Below, one piece after another: positions 35,811-47,960 of a stretch of DNA of 64,000 nt. The stretch is taken from contig OZ007581.1 in NCBI GenBank assembly GCA_963931925.1, positions 21,295,447-21,359,446 on the forward strand. Reading direction: 5' to 3'. Origin of the DNA: Onchidella celtica (Eukaryota; Mollusca; Gastropoda; Systellommatophora; Onchidiidae). The notes below the pieces were generated by a model, which had not been told where the DNA came from, searched no databases, and worked only from the letters and a program-made list of their open reading frames with translations. Positions within the stretch are counted from its first letter, which is position 1, and every line of letters starts with the position of its first letter. The position numbers and the translations under genes are program-made.

Positions 35811-37840
35811 CTCCTGACATTGCGCACCACCCCTGTCTTGTGCTCTGATGTGGCGCCTTCATCTTGGTTACTAACCAAATGCGTCACTTCGAGCTTCAAT
35901 GCATTTGGCGGACGGACGTGCTTTGGTGCTGCTAACGAAGCAAGAACTCGCAGCTAAGTAAACTGTTTAGCTTCGTTCCTGTTGAAGTCTTTTATTGTTC
36001 GGGTTTTTTTCACTTGAAAAGGGCGAAAGCCGAAAATTTTGTGTATTTTCTGTCTTCTCTTTAGTTTGCTTTGTATTGTTTGGGTTTTATTTCTCACTCA
36101 GGGTTTCGCCACATACAACCTTTTCTTTTTGCCCAATTTTGACCCAGAATATTTCAGTCTGGCGGGGGTATAATCTGGCCTGCTACACCGGATTTGAACA
36201 TCTCTGATTTGCCTTATCATGCACCGGTGGTGGCAATTTTACATTTTCTGCTGACATCGTCCCGGCTAAACTACCGTTGTTCACTTCATAAGAATCGGCC
36301 TTTTTGCACATGGAATTCGCTCGGTTCACAGCTTATGTGATTGCTCGGTGGGAAATAAATTGAAACGCATAATTTATTTCTGCTCGGGTCCTTTAGTGCT
36401 GAAAGCCATAGAAAGTTTATCTAGTGGTATTGTAAGGAAGCAGACTGTCATCTTTGTTTCTGATGCTATACGGAAAATATAAATAGTATTGATTGGAGTC
36501 AAGACGCCACAGCAATTTCTGACCATTGTTCATTATCATGTACTGAACTGTTAGTGTTATTACTATTATTAGTCTTTCAAACACTGGCCTATGTTACTGC
36601 CAGGAGTAAAGGGAGAAAGTTTCACTGACACTCATTCACTGGTGACTTAGCACAGATGAGAAAATCCTTACGACCTCTAACCTTACGTGGCCTCTGGTTG
36701 GCCAACCTGGCCTTTGTGTCTGAGCTGACCCCGCGTTTTCCCAGCACTTCGAAGACGGATCTATTGCGTCAACACCCACTTCAAGTAAGCCTTGAAATGT
36801 ACACATGCAGGACTTAATATAGTAACATGACGTAGGTAAGGCGCAATGCAAATCCGCATTTATCACGATAACAATCGTGTGTTGTAGAATTGTTGTCATT
36901 TTTAGCATTGTCTGTGGAAAATGACCCCGGACGGAGCGGTATACATAACACTTATTAACAGGCGTATTATTCTGTTATCGTATGGCCAAACTACTCAAAC
37001 AGGGCGGGAAGAGCTGTAGTGTTACATGGCTTTGACAGTGAAATATATGATTTAGATTTAATATACCGGAACGTGAAGTAGCGACAGATACAAAAATTCA
37101 GGCCTAGAAGGACCGGCTGGCAGATAAACAATATGACCTGATAAAGCGAGTCTGAACATTCTAATAAGAGATCACATTATTACGATAAATGTTGTGTTTG
37201 CACTGACTGACATATCTTTCACCAACCACTAAAATACAAAATGAGTTACAAAATGTTCACGCTTTTGTGACTTTTATGTTATGATGCCATAGTCCTAGAT
37301 GCAATAGGGGAATTATATTTTGTAGAATACAGCAGGTGACGCTGGAATATTCCGAATATTTTTATAACTATTAGAATATTATTTTGAGCCAAGTTTTAGT
37401 GCAAGACATCAACCACGCGCACGAGAAGTGAAGATTTGTATGTTGGCTCTTTTCTATACTAAAATACACATGTAGTAATGATACATGTATTATGAAATTA
37501 TTATGAAATTTTCATTGGATTGCTCGTACCGCTGTCTGCTTCTGTATTCAGTGTCAATTTCTCAAATGCCACAGACCGACCTTGGTGTATCGGAATTCTT
37601 CGACACTAAGACTTTACCCGTCTGTCTGTATGCATGACCACCAAATTAATGTTTTCCTAATCCTTCACTCAAAACTTTCAGTTATGGATAGGGGGTCTGT
37701 TACTGTTAGTTTAGGTACATCTGTATTGATATTGTGACATTTTCCTGCGAATAAACATTGTGGGCGGAAGTGGGAAAAGGAAGTAAGAAAAAACAAGGAA
37801 AACACATATATACATGCAAATTAAAACACACACACACAAA
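35811..37840. other. Intergenic, nothing firmly recognised
   Basis: The part to about 36160 may be remaining sequence of the same insertion as the Penelope-like fragment, because GGGGGTATAATCTGG occurs at both 35022-35036 and 36164-36178. Beyond that I see no exon. Confidence 0.35.
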
Positions 37841-37843
37841 AGC

Positions 37844-38036
37844 CCAGCAACCAACCCTATGGAAATCCGACGCGAGGGATTGACATCGTTTGCACATAGG
37901 AATGACATCATTCCTACGTGGATCCGCTGGTTATGACATGGCGGCGACTTCGGTTTGATGTAGACAAGCCGCCTCTACAGTAACCCTAACAATCCTACGA
38001 AAATCTACGTTGAGTTAACGTAGGGTTGCTGGCTGG
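37844..38036. mobile_element. Small inverted-repeat element (MITE-like), about 190 bp
   Basis: CCAGCAACCAACCCTAT at the left and, on the other strand, CCAGCCAGCAACCCTAC at the right match at 14 of 17 positions. Inside is a perfect 9-base hairpin, TAGGAATGA-CA-TCATTCCTA (37897-37916). No target duplication identified and no coding frame. Confidence 0.5.
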
Positions 38037-38039
38037 TGG

Positions 38040-38880
38040 GCTGCATACGAACAACATAGTAACAGTGGAAAGTGGCGAGACAAGCAAAATTTTGTCAATT
38101 TATAAGGTCGTTTAGTCACCTGACACTGACACTACTGACAGTAACTGCCATTTTTACCCATCGAGTGGGCCTACGGCTTTTAGTGGCGAGGTTTTTTGTA
38201 GACTTAAGGTCCTTTCTCATAAAGTTCACGCGCATAACTTTATGAAATACATGTACATGTATACACATGTACTATTGATCCATTATTGTAGAGATTTGCA
38301 GCATTCGCAGGAAAATCTAATTCTAGACATTGAAAACTAAATTATTCTTTCCTGTCGCAAAACGACTGTTGCCCTCTTCATATTCAGAGAACGAGGCTTT
38401 CTTGACTTTCTCGTGATGATATGATACATGTAGCTGAAGACACTAGTTGTTCTAAGAATACTCAGTCTCCATGGACCTTACTGGCCCCTGCATTTGGAGC
38501 TCGCGTCTTATGCAAAAGTACAATTTATTCGGTTCGTTCCTAGCATGTACCGGCTTCCATGATTTATATTTTGTTTCCACAGTATTTGGACATGTAATTT
38601 ATTATAGACGAATTCCTGGTTTTCTGGGCACAAGTTAACAAGGTGTGCATGTTCACAGGTGCCCTACTTTTTTTAGCATTAGGAGGAGTGTTGGCGGATC
38701 TGGGACATCATCTGGATTTTTTGTAACAGCAACTCTTACCTATGTACATGTATTACTTTTACAGTCAAGACCGAAACCTTCGTACCTAATCGGTGAGTAC
38801 CTAGCTAAAATCGGTTTGCTGCAACCTTAATATTTATATATAATTAGCTGAGTTCCCGTCCCTGCCCGGGTAAATCGATT
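38040..38880. other. Intergenic, nothing recognised
   Basis: No supported exon. ACATGTA words are frequent. GCTGAGTTCCCGTCCCTGCCCGGG at 38849-38872 is a short GC-rich motif before the LINE. Confidence 0.35.
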
Positions 38881-38900
38881 TATTAGTTTCAGTTCTGGCA

Positions 38901-41585
38901 TAAAGCAAGAGGGCCCAAATAAGGTCGAGAGTTAAGTGGATAGAGCAGGGTGAAAAAAACACAAAATACTTTTTATCACTAGAAAAGAGGAACGGAATTG
39001 TAAACACAATATATGAATTAAGGGTAAAGGATAACGTCTTTAAAAAAACGTTAGACATATTGGATCAGATCCGACAGTTTTTTGAGGGTCTGTATAGAAA
39101 AGATAGTATAGAAGCGGAAGGAAAGTCATTATTGAATGACTATCTGCAAAACACTGAATATCCAGTACTAGACGAAGGCGAAAAAGAACTGATGGAAGAA
39201 GATATCACAGTAGAAGATCTGGGAAACGCATTATCTAAACTTAACAATGAATCAGCACCTGGGAGTGATGGACTTACGACTCCCTTCTATAAATGTTTCT
39301 GGTTTCGACTGAAAACATTGCTATGGGAAAGCCTATCATATTCAGTTAGAAAGGGAGAACTTACATCCACTCAAAAAAGGGGAGTAATCACATTAATACA
39401 TAAGGGAAACACTCCAGACAGGAATAACATAAACAATTGGAGACCAGTGAGTCTTACCAACACAGATTATAAGATCTTTTCTAAATGTCTAGCCTTAAAA
39501 CTCCAAAGGGTCATGGGTAAATTTATACATAGTAATCAGGTAGGTTTTATTACAGGCAGATCTATTACGAATTTGATTCGTACAATAGATGACTGTTTGA
39601 CTTTAGTAAGGGAGGGAGAGGGTGGGGCAGGCATTTTGGTTTCACTGGATTTCCAAAAGGCCTTCGATAGTATTGATAAAAAAGCAATTATATATGCACT
39701 TGAAACCTTCAACTTTGGTAATAACTTTATTAAATATGTCATAACATTGATACGGAGTACAGAGAGCTGTGTACAAAATGGGGGCTGGATCTCCAAATGG
39801 TTCAATACAGAACGTGGAGTGAGGCAAGGATGTTGTGTCAGTCCTCTACTGTTTATTTTGGTGGCAGAAATTATGGCCATCAAAGTAAGACATAATCCAG
39901 ATATCAAGTGTATACAAATGGAAAATACTTTGAATCATAAACTGCTCCAGTACGCAGATGACGTAACATTGATGTTAAACCATACTGATGACCTGAGAGA
40001 AGCTCTCAGAGACATCGAAACATTTGGAGAATTTATGTGGTTGAAATTAAATAAGAACAAGTGTAAAGGGATGGAAATAGGAGACGGGAATATGAGAACT
40101 AGTGATATGGGAATTTCGTGGCTCAACAAGGGAGATAACATGAAAATACATGTACTGGGCCGCACATATCCTGTGTGGAAGAGAATTGGAATGAAAGGGT
40201 AAGGAAACTTGAAGAAATCATCCAAAGATGGAAAAGACGCAATTTATCATGTTATGGTAAGGTAACTGTGGTAAAGAGCCTACTACTATCACAGTTGAGC
40301 TATATAGTACAATCAGTAAGTCTGCCACAAAACATAGTACAAGAAATAGACTCTAAGATATTTAAATTCATCTGGCAGTAAAAATATTCAAGTAAGAAAG
40401 CATTTGAGAAGGTAAAAAGAACTGTAATTTGCAAAGAATTGTCTGAAGGAGGATTGGGTATGATTAGTATAAAGTACCAACAGAAAATATTCCTAGTGAA
40501 GTGGATGAAATGGCTGACATCGAAAGGTAATAGGACGAATGAAAGCCACATAAACACCTCTGAACATTTCTTCTCACAGTTTGGGGGTAGCAAATACTTT
40601 GTAGAAAGTAATTTCAGCCTTAAACATAAGGCAAAAATAAACACTATCACATCTTTGTTCTGGCGAACTGTAGCCAGTGCCTGGATAGAAGCAAAGGACA
40701 CAAAAGTAATTGTTTGTGACACTGACAACATTTCACTACTGGAATTGTTAAATCAACCCTTGTTTAATAATAAGTTGTTCCAATATAAAAGAAACCTCCT
40801 TTTCTTCCCGAAATGGGTCAAGGCAAATATAAGATATCTATATACATGACGTGTGGAGCGAGAGAGGAATAATCGGAAGAGAGACCATAGAGGAAAAAAC
40901 AGGAAATTACCCAAGTCTAATGTTTGAATATAACGCAATGATAAATGCCTTCACAGAAAACCAGAGAACGCTTTTAGGCAGTGTCACAAGGAACATGATT
41001 AGGGAAGCAAAAGAGACAGCTCGTAAGCTTCCTGAATATATTGAATGTTTCTTTGCCAAAACTAATAAACAAATAAGAAATAGATATTTAAACAGTAGAG
41101 AAGGCATAGTTGTGGAGTTGGCTTCTGGAAAAAGAAAGCTTGATATCGATGTAACAAAATATTTTATGGTAGCAAAAAATTCATCTAGGGAAAGTAGACT
41201 TAGGCTTCTTCACTTTAAATTAATCCATAATATCTACTCTACCAATATATTACTTACAAGAATAGGAATAAAATCATCAGAAAATTGTGCTTATTGTAAT
41301 GAAAGAGACTACATAGAGCATTTCTTCTTTCACTGTAAGAAAACCAATGTCATTCTCATGAAAACAGGCCATAAATTAATCATGAACGAGGTGACAGCAC
41401 TCTTTGCCGTCTTTGGAATAGTGAAAGAAGATTGTAACGAATGTACAAGTAAGAAAATAAATACTATAAATCCTATTATATTAGTGGCCAAGCTATGTAT
41501 AAGTAAGCTGAAAGATGGAACCATGAATAATATTTTCCATATCTTTGAAATAGAATGGAAGAATAGAGAACATTTCATCGAATAG
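38901..41585 (+). pseudogene. LINE reverse transcriptase, broken
   Basis: The reverse transcriptase frame runs to a stop at 40200-40202 and shows SAPGSDGLTTPFY, INNWRPVSLTNTDYKIF, QVGFITGRS, SLDFQKAFDSID, RGVRQGCCVSPLLF and the catalytic YADD (39951-39962). The frame then changes near 40165 to WNERVRKLEEIIQRWKRRN, which meets a TAA at 40379-40381 and reads on, and changes again near 40835 to VWSERGIIG. The C-terminal part ends in a Cys-His motif (CAYCNERDYIEHFFFHC). Wording of the SLTNTDYKIF block and the Cys-His end suit the L1/Tx1 group. There are two frameshifts and one stop, so it is inactive. Confidence 0.92.
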
Positions 41586-42504
41586 CTATTATTTGTACGC
41601 CACGAGATGTCTCAGTATCCTTAACTCATCTCAGGCCCCATTAACGTTAAATATGAATAGAAATATTATTGTATGAGCGAGTGAAATAGGGATAAAGAAA
41701 AAAAAAAAGGGCAATGACGAAAAGATGAAAAATGCAATAAATGGTATTCCAAGGTGCATGAAAGTAAAGTTATTCCACGGTCACATTGTACTATAATTAT
41801 TCTGTTACTGATAATATTTTATTATTATTATTTGGTTAGAAAATTGGCAGCCTCTGTTGTTGTTTTTTTTTTTGTTGTTTTGTTTTCCTTGTCTCGATTG
41901 ACTCTATTAGGCATCATATCTGCATTAATTATTTTATAGATGACTCATCCTCTTAGTATTTAAAACCATTGGGAATACACGTAGCACATGGAAGACAGAT
42001 TTTTTTTTTTTTTCTGAAATGTCTGTCTGTTCTTTTAATCTGTATTTTTAAAACTTCTGCTCAGGTTTATTATATATATTTACTGATTATCATTATGATT
42101 GGCTTGTGTTTGTATTTCTACAGTACCACCTGTCTAAAACTGAACTCTAAATTCTGGGATATAAAAGACTCAAGTTGGGTCCGATCCCCAGGATAATCCT
42201 CATAGACAGCTGTGTATTCATTTACTTGGTTATATATGTTTTCTCTTACTCATCTATTTATTTATTTATCTATTTATTTACCTTTGTCTTCACTTTTAAT
42301 TCCTTCGAGTATCTATGTTCAAACACACCTCTATAGGCATAGGCATCTATATATTTATAAAAATTGAATTTGTTCATCTCTGTCCGCTTAATTAGGTACC
42401 TATTATTTCTTTATTTAGTGATCACTGAGTCATGCACTGAATGGATACATTCAAAATCGCATTTCAATCTGAGCTCTTAAAAAAAAATATATATATATAT
42501 AAAA
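41586..42504 (+). other. 3' UTR of the LINE
   Basis: AT-rich, no open frame of note, with ATTT repeats near 42257-42285, ending in an A-run and (TA)n just before the right target duplication. Confidence 0.75.
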
Positions 42505-42609
42505 AGTTTCAGTTCTGGGTGATTACTATGGACCTGCTTCATTTTGCCTCTTCCTTTAGCTTTATTTTATTTTTGTTTGTTTGTTTCTTTGTTTTTAGGT
42601 ACGTTTTTA

Positions 42610-42930
42610 GGTACGGGGACAAGGTGGTCTAGAGGCAAGGTGCTCGCCTCTCATGCCAAGGGTCCCGGGTTCTAAACCCGGGCAGTGCAGGCATGTTGGA
42701 AATTGGATTTTTCTCATATTTTCAAGTCCCTGGTCCTATTGGGGGGTAGGATCGAGTACCTAGTCTTCTCGGATAAGGACGAAAAAATTCGGAGGGCCCG
42801 TGTGCACGTTGCGCACGTTAAAGATACCTTGGCAGTTGGAAATCGTAAAGAGCAGGCCGAAAGGCCGCTGCCCGGGCAAAATTGAAATTGAAATTAATAG
42901 ATTAAGATTTATCCATATCATCCCCCCTCC
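42610..42930 (+). mobile_element. tRNA-headed SINE ending in a C run
   Basis: The A box TGGTCTAGAGGC (42625-42636) and B box GGGTTCTAAACCC (42667-42679) lie in a tRNA-like head. The body contains GTTAAAGATACCTTGGCAG and GCAGGCCGAAAGGCC, and the copy ends ATTTATCCATATCATCCCCCC. The inverted copy at 20938-21233 shares body and C-run end, so that end is a family feature. Confidence 0.88.
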
Positions 42931-43009
42931 CCCACCAGCAACAACAAAAATTTATTATTATTCATTATTAAATATATATTGTTATTAATAAATTTTCAAA
43001 TATTATGTG

Positions 43010-43072
43010 AGTTGTAAACTGATGTGAGTTGTGAACTGCTGTGAGTTGTGAACTCTTGTGAGTTGTGATCTG
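43010..43072 (+). repeat. Short tandem repeat, about 16-bp unit
   Basis: GTGAGTTGTGAACT-type units repeat about four times with small changes. Confidence 0.8.
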
Positions 43073-43104
43073 CGCCTAACAGGCTTCGTTACAATTCGCT
43101 CCAA

Positions 43105-43323
43105 GATAGAGAGAGAGAGTGAGTGAGACAGCGAGAGAGAAAGAAGCAGTGCAGTGTGTTTAGCGCCTCGCAGGCAGCTCCATTCTGCTCTGTGGTTGAC
43201 ATGAGATTGTGTGCATATTATGTACAATTAGAATGTGGGAGTGAATGCGTTTGTAAAGTAGTAAATAAGTTCTGTAAAGCGCTTAGAGCCTGTGGAACAG
43301 GGTTAAGCGCTATATAAATGCCA

Positions 43324-43350
<27 letters not shown>
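43105..43350 (+). mobile_element. SINE 3' part with GCGCTATATAAATG ending
   Basis: AAGAAGCAGTGCAGTGTGTT, GCAGGCAGCTCCATTCTGCT, then GTAAAGCGCTTAGAGCC and GCGCTATATAAATGCCATTTATTATT. The same blocks occur at 46974-47135. The tail with ATT repeats is shared with the SINE at 27718-28079. No tRNA head is visible here. Confidence 0.8.
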
Positions 43351-43354
<4 letters not shown>

Positions 43355-43789
43355 TTGCTCTCCCTTTGCGCGTTGACGACCTGCGCGTCCCGCCAGCATC
43401 CGTCAAATGGCTATGATTTGCGCACGGGTTAGTTTGTTAGTGAACACATCGCAGGAAGTGATAACGTCATGTGTTAATGGAAAAGAAAAATTATAATATT
43501 TTCCTAGGCATAATTATTGAAAAGATAAACCAGTACTTCTGGCCCTGCAGCGCCAATCTGCCAATTCCAGACCCTTTCTTTTTCCTAGTCTGTCTAGGCA
43601 CATTGAGAACACACAAAGTTTCAATACTTTCATACTTGACAGTCTAACTCAATCTCATCATTCAAACCAGTCCTAACCGGAAGTTGTTTTGTGAGTGTGA
43701 CTGATACAGATGCCGGAACGCCAATGTGTCGCAACCTAGAAACTAATAGATCTACAAACGTTCTGCAAGTTATTAAATATTAATTATTT

Positions 43790-43936
43790 TTTTATTTTCT
43801 GTGCCGGCGACACGACGACAGTCTATACTAAGCGCTGTATAAAATCTGAGGGCCACCGAATCAGCATTAACAGACGAGTAGCGAAAGGGGCGCTGCAATT
43901 GTCGTAAAGTTTCACTTTTATTAATATAGATATCAT
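43790..43936 (+). repeat. Fragment related to the 452-bp repeat near 52 kb
   Basis: GCATTAACAGACGAGTAG...AAGTTTCACTTTTATTAATATAGAT corresponds to the 3' part of each unit at 51979-52889 (GCATTAACGGAGGAGTAGG...AGTTCACTTTTATAATAATAGAT). Diverged but collinear over about 120 bases. Confidence 0.6.
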
Positions 43937-45590
43937 GTACAAAGGGTAATAAACTAGAGGGCGGGGGGCAGATAGGGGTGGAGATCAAAGGAAGTTGGAA
44001 AGTTATCATGTAAGAAATTGACCCAAGACTATTCGGGAAAAAAAGATGCACTGTAGCTATATCCTGGGTTCCAAGATACACGGATTGGACCATAAGAACT
44101 GGGAGCTATGGGTACCATTTAATGATTTACCGGCAATTTGTTTACATTAAGTTGTTGGACATTATTTTATTTTTTTTCAACTGAAGAACAGGTGGCACAG
44201 CCTCGAAAGTTTCATACTTTGCATCCCATGGGATGGGATACATCTGAACGATAACACATGTATTAGATACTTCAGCATAGATCTGAAAACTTGCAATGAG
44301 CACCATGTGCTAAAATATAATGGAATATCATAAAAACCACAGAAACTGGTACATGTATTTTTCAACCTACATATAAATGACAACCGATGTAATAATCTAA
44401 AGTTCAACACGAGACGGAATTATACACTTTACCAGCATTACAACGTTTATTTTGGTGAATGAATGGAAAGTGCATGCGATGCGATGGTAGGAAAGGCTTT
44501 TCACATGGTATTAATTATTTTATTTTCTTACAGACCTATATTTAGCGGTAGATTTTGCAGGACTTGATGGTGTGACAACAGATAGAAACAAATTAAACCA
44601 TCCTGTGCTGGAGATGGTAGTAATGCTAGCGGCACAATTACATTACGGGCATAGATCTAGCGATGAGGTTGCAAAGGAACCACATCCCAACCTGAACCAG
44701 TTCACACAGTCGTGCTCTTTTCTTCCCTACTATAGCAGGAATGGATGTAACAGATCACAACCAGAGATTTGCAGGTTTGTGACATACCGTACCACATAAA
44801 TTGATCATTATCTTCTGTAAATCGCGTGAGAAAATAACTCGATTACCGGTACAGTGCACTACTTTGTAGTGCATCGAATTCATTCAGGTCAGCCGATCCG
44901 GGTGAACTTGCTGAACTCACTTTAGTTTTTTAAAAACTTTTTCTAAAGTGGCATGAGGGAGGGGTGCAAAGCAGTGTGGTAACAGGGCGGTATGCGGTCG
45001 TCTGTGCTGGGGAAAACCCCTTCGAAGGGTATTCATCCTGCATTCCACCGCGCACATGAGTGGTAGAACACATTCCGGTAATATCTCGCATTCTTCTTGC
45101 TGATCATTAAATATCGCAATCCGTACAAAAAAAATCCCTGCATGATTCACGGTCGGCTTGTAGTGTTAAGACTGGTTTCAGGTTTAATTCCTTCTTAGTC
45201 CCTTACCACCCCCCATCCCAAAGAAAAAAAAAGTCTTCATTCGCAACAGACATCACACGCCTACTTTCTATATAGGACCCAGCTATAATGCTGTTCCACA
45301 GGTCTCATGGCGGGTTATTGAGTAAATTAATGTATCCCTCAGCTTATTTGCTTTATAATTTCACTTTGCAATATCTGAATAATATACGCATACACAACAG
45401 TTAAAAATGTCCACAACTCGAGAACCCATTCATGCATAGCGATCCAGTTTTGGACAAAGTCGATTTTTCTGCCTTAAAACGAGTAAAAATGATATAAGTA
45501 AAAATATTTTGGTCCAGAACGATTCTTTAGTTTCTTCCCTCACATGAAGTAAGTTCAAGTAACATAAGTAATCCTGAGTGATTTCCCCTG
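43937..45590. other. Intergenic, one possible exon-like block
   Basis: TTTATTTTCTTACAG at 44520-44534 is a good acceptor signal followed by an open frame (LYLAVDFAGLDGV) to 44800, but the protein is unknown to me and no donor or partner exon was found. The remainder shows nothing. Confidence 0.25.
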
Positions 45591-45597
45591 ATTCAAC

Positions 45598-47323
45598 ATG
45601 GCGGATGCGAACACATTGCACATGGATGAGGAAAAACAGCGACCTAAAAGGTAATGTAACTTCCTATAGAATATAAATATTGTTTTGATTTATGTATTAT
45701 TTGGAAGAACAGCATCTCCTTGATTAGCCTGATATCATGTTTTGCTTCTTCTATGAAATTCTCCTTGAACTTCAGACCACTGAAGTTATGATCCAATATT
45801 GGACCACTATGCACGAGAGGGCACGTCTTTTTTATTCAAGCTTTGGCTGGACCTAAGTGCATTAATGTTGTTTTTATTGGGTTTGTATTTTTTGTGTGGC
45901 TTCTATATAACTCCCTCTTACTATAATCTACAATTTTCATTAACATTCCTTGCCTTCATTTATGTGTAGATCCAAATTCACATCTCATATAAGGAAGAAT
46001 GTTCGCTTCTTCCAAAATAATGCCTCACTCTCCTCTATTTTCCGTCCTTAAAAACATTTATTTGTGCATTTATTAACTCTTTTGCATATTTTCGTCTTCC
46101 TCAGATTCACATTCAATGAGGCCTTGAGTATGATAGATGAATATTTGGGTGAGGATGGGGAAGGTTTTGACGCAGTCAGGATCTATATTATAGAACCTCT
46201 AGCCTGTAAAGTGCTGACTGACAGTGCAGATGAAGACAGTCATAGACGGTTTTTCGGTAAACCAGCTGCTTGCCCCTTGCATTGTAACTACCTCAATCTG
46301 TAAAGCATGGGCAAAGAAAAGTGATTGGTGAAGAGGATAGAAGTGATGGCACAGCAGCTGCCTCAGCGCCTACCACATAAACATGTGGTGTCTCAACGGT
46401 CTAGATGGTTACCTCATTCAGTTAGAGCCATACCAAGGGTATCAGTGACAATGAAACCTGGTTTGGGTATGATGGGCTCAGGAATGGTGGATCTCCTCAG
46501 TGTGCTGTCCAATCTGAACGTTCAAGTCTTCATGGACAACTTCTTCATCTTATTGCCTTTGATTAATGAGCTCCAACCATGCATGGATCAGGCACTGTGC
46601 ATGTAAATCGAACCCAAAATGCCCTTTGGAGACTCTAGAGGCCATCAAAAGCAACCAAGAGGCAGTATGGATTGTCGTCTGGGCAAATCATCTGACACTC
46701 TGCTTGTGGTGGGTTCAACAGCGTAGTCTCCCTGGTCCCAACTGCTTACAACACTGAACCCCTGTAGAAAGCCAGACGCTGGTCTTCACAAGCGAACCAG
46801 CATGTATCCACCCCCAATGCCAGATGCTGTGGAGAAATACAATGCCAATATGGGAGGGGCTGACCGGATGGACCAGAAAATTGGTTACTTCTCACCAACC
46901 ATCCGAGTGAGGAAGTGATGGTGGTCCATATTTCTCTTCTCTAGGCGCACTGCTACCAAAAATGCCATATTTTGAGACAGGGAGAGAGAAAGAAGCAGTG
47001 CAGTGTGTTGAGCGCTTCGCAGGCAGCTCCATTCTGCTCTGTGGTTGACATGTTGTTTCTGTAAAGCGCATAGAGCATTTTAAATGGATATGCGCTATAT
47101 AAATGCTATACATTATTACATTATTATTATTATATTCCTCTACAGAAAGAGCTTATCAGCAACGAAGGTGAAGATGGGCTATCTGGCTTTTCTGCGGTCA
47201 GTTGCCACAACATACGTCATGAAATACGGGCAAAGGCGACCAAGATCACAGGCAGGACTCTGCGGATGTCGAAAAAAAGCAGTGGTGCCAGTTGTGCCGC
47301 TCACATCCGTTAAGACGGAATAG
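45598..47323 (+). pseudogene. piggyBac (PGBD-like) transposase pseudogene, core deleted
   Basis: Exon 1 (45598-45650) starts MADANTLHMDEEKQRPK and joins in phase 2 to an exon at 46105 (acceptor TTTTCGTCTTCCTCAG) that reads RFTFNEALSMIDEYL then IEPLACKVLTDSADED, the acidic N-terminal piece of PGBD proteins. After this the protein jumps to MWCLNGLDGYLIQLEPYQG, then LLSVLSNLNVQVFMDNFF (second catalytic D) and GGADRMDQKIGYFSP (third catalytic D), spread over different frames with stops. The region that should carry the first catalytic D is missing (roughly 200 or more residues). An SINE interrupts the 3' part at 46974-47135, after which a C-terminal piece (LAFLRSVATTYVMKYG) resumes. Terminal repeats and TTAA duplication were not located. 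Confidence 0.85.
46974..47135 (+). mobile_element. SINE fragment inside the piggyBac pseudogene
   Basis: AAGAAGCAGTGCAGTGTGTT and GCAGGCAGCTCCATTCTGCT, then GTAAAGCGCATAGAGC and GCGCTATATAAATGCTATACATT with ATT repeats; same family as 43105-43350, truncated in the middle. Its position splits the C-terminal region of the piggyBac frame, so it landed later. Confidence 0.8.
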
Positions 47324-47960
47324 GCCATTATCTCATCAAGGCACCAGTCCAGCGTCCCTGTGCTTTGTGTAAAAAAAAAAAAAAAACACCACAAAAATGT
47401 TGAACAAGTGCCCTCAATGCTGTCTGCATAAGAAACACTGTTGACACTCCATGCTCCGTGATTCATTTTCAAGTTCAAATATGAGCCATTTTTTTTCCAT
47501 TTTCGAATGTTCAAAGTTAATTTATAAATTTTTCTGACACGTCTTTTTATGACCCTTGCAAAATTCAGGAGGTTTAAAGATATAGAATTAAAAGTATTAC
47601 ATTAAACTGCTTTTTTTCTGTATGCTTTTGCCTTGAGTTACGGCCCTTGATTGTCAAAAAAACTTGATTTTTGCATGGGGGTTCTCTGTACAGCCAAAAA
47701 TGTGTACTTTCATATGAAGTAGAGTTCAATACTGTGAGATAGATGTAAGTGTTATACAAAATTTTTTGGGCTAATTAATTACAAGGTGCAAAGAGGAAAA
47801 AATAATTTTCAAAGACTGATTTCACAAAATCTATAGAAACACATACCCTTGATGATTACAGATCTCTGAGATAATCCCATTGCTTGGGATCTTCCGTAAC
47901 AATAATTTTCTGAAAGGGGACACTTTTAGGCACAAAATGAGAAGGCATTTATAAGGAGTT
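47324..47960. other. AT-rich stretch between two transposon remnants
   Basis: No exon seen. It may be the 5' region of the nuclease-coding element that follows, but no terminal repeat was found. Confidence 0.35.

Larger units (their letters stand above)
38899..42504 (+). mobile_element. 5'-truncated LINE (L1/Tx1-like), about 3.6 kb with 14-bp target duplication
   Basis: AGTTTCAGTTCTGG occurs at 38885-38898 and again at 42505-42518, exactly bounding a LINE that starts within the pre-RT region (RSRVKWIEQGEKNTKYF) and ends after a 0.9-kb 3' UTR in an A/TA-rich tail. This is the signature of target-primed reverse transcription with 5' truncation. ORF1 and the endonuclease are missing. Confidence 0.93.

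Noticed and set aside
42615-42690. tRNA gene
   Set aside because: A and B boxes are present, but it is the head of an SINE with a repeated body elsewhere in the window.
44536-44800. Exon of an unknown host gene
   Set aside because: There is a good acceptor, but no donor, partner exon or recognisable protein; listed only as a remark in the region entry.
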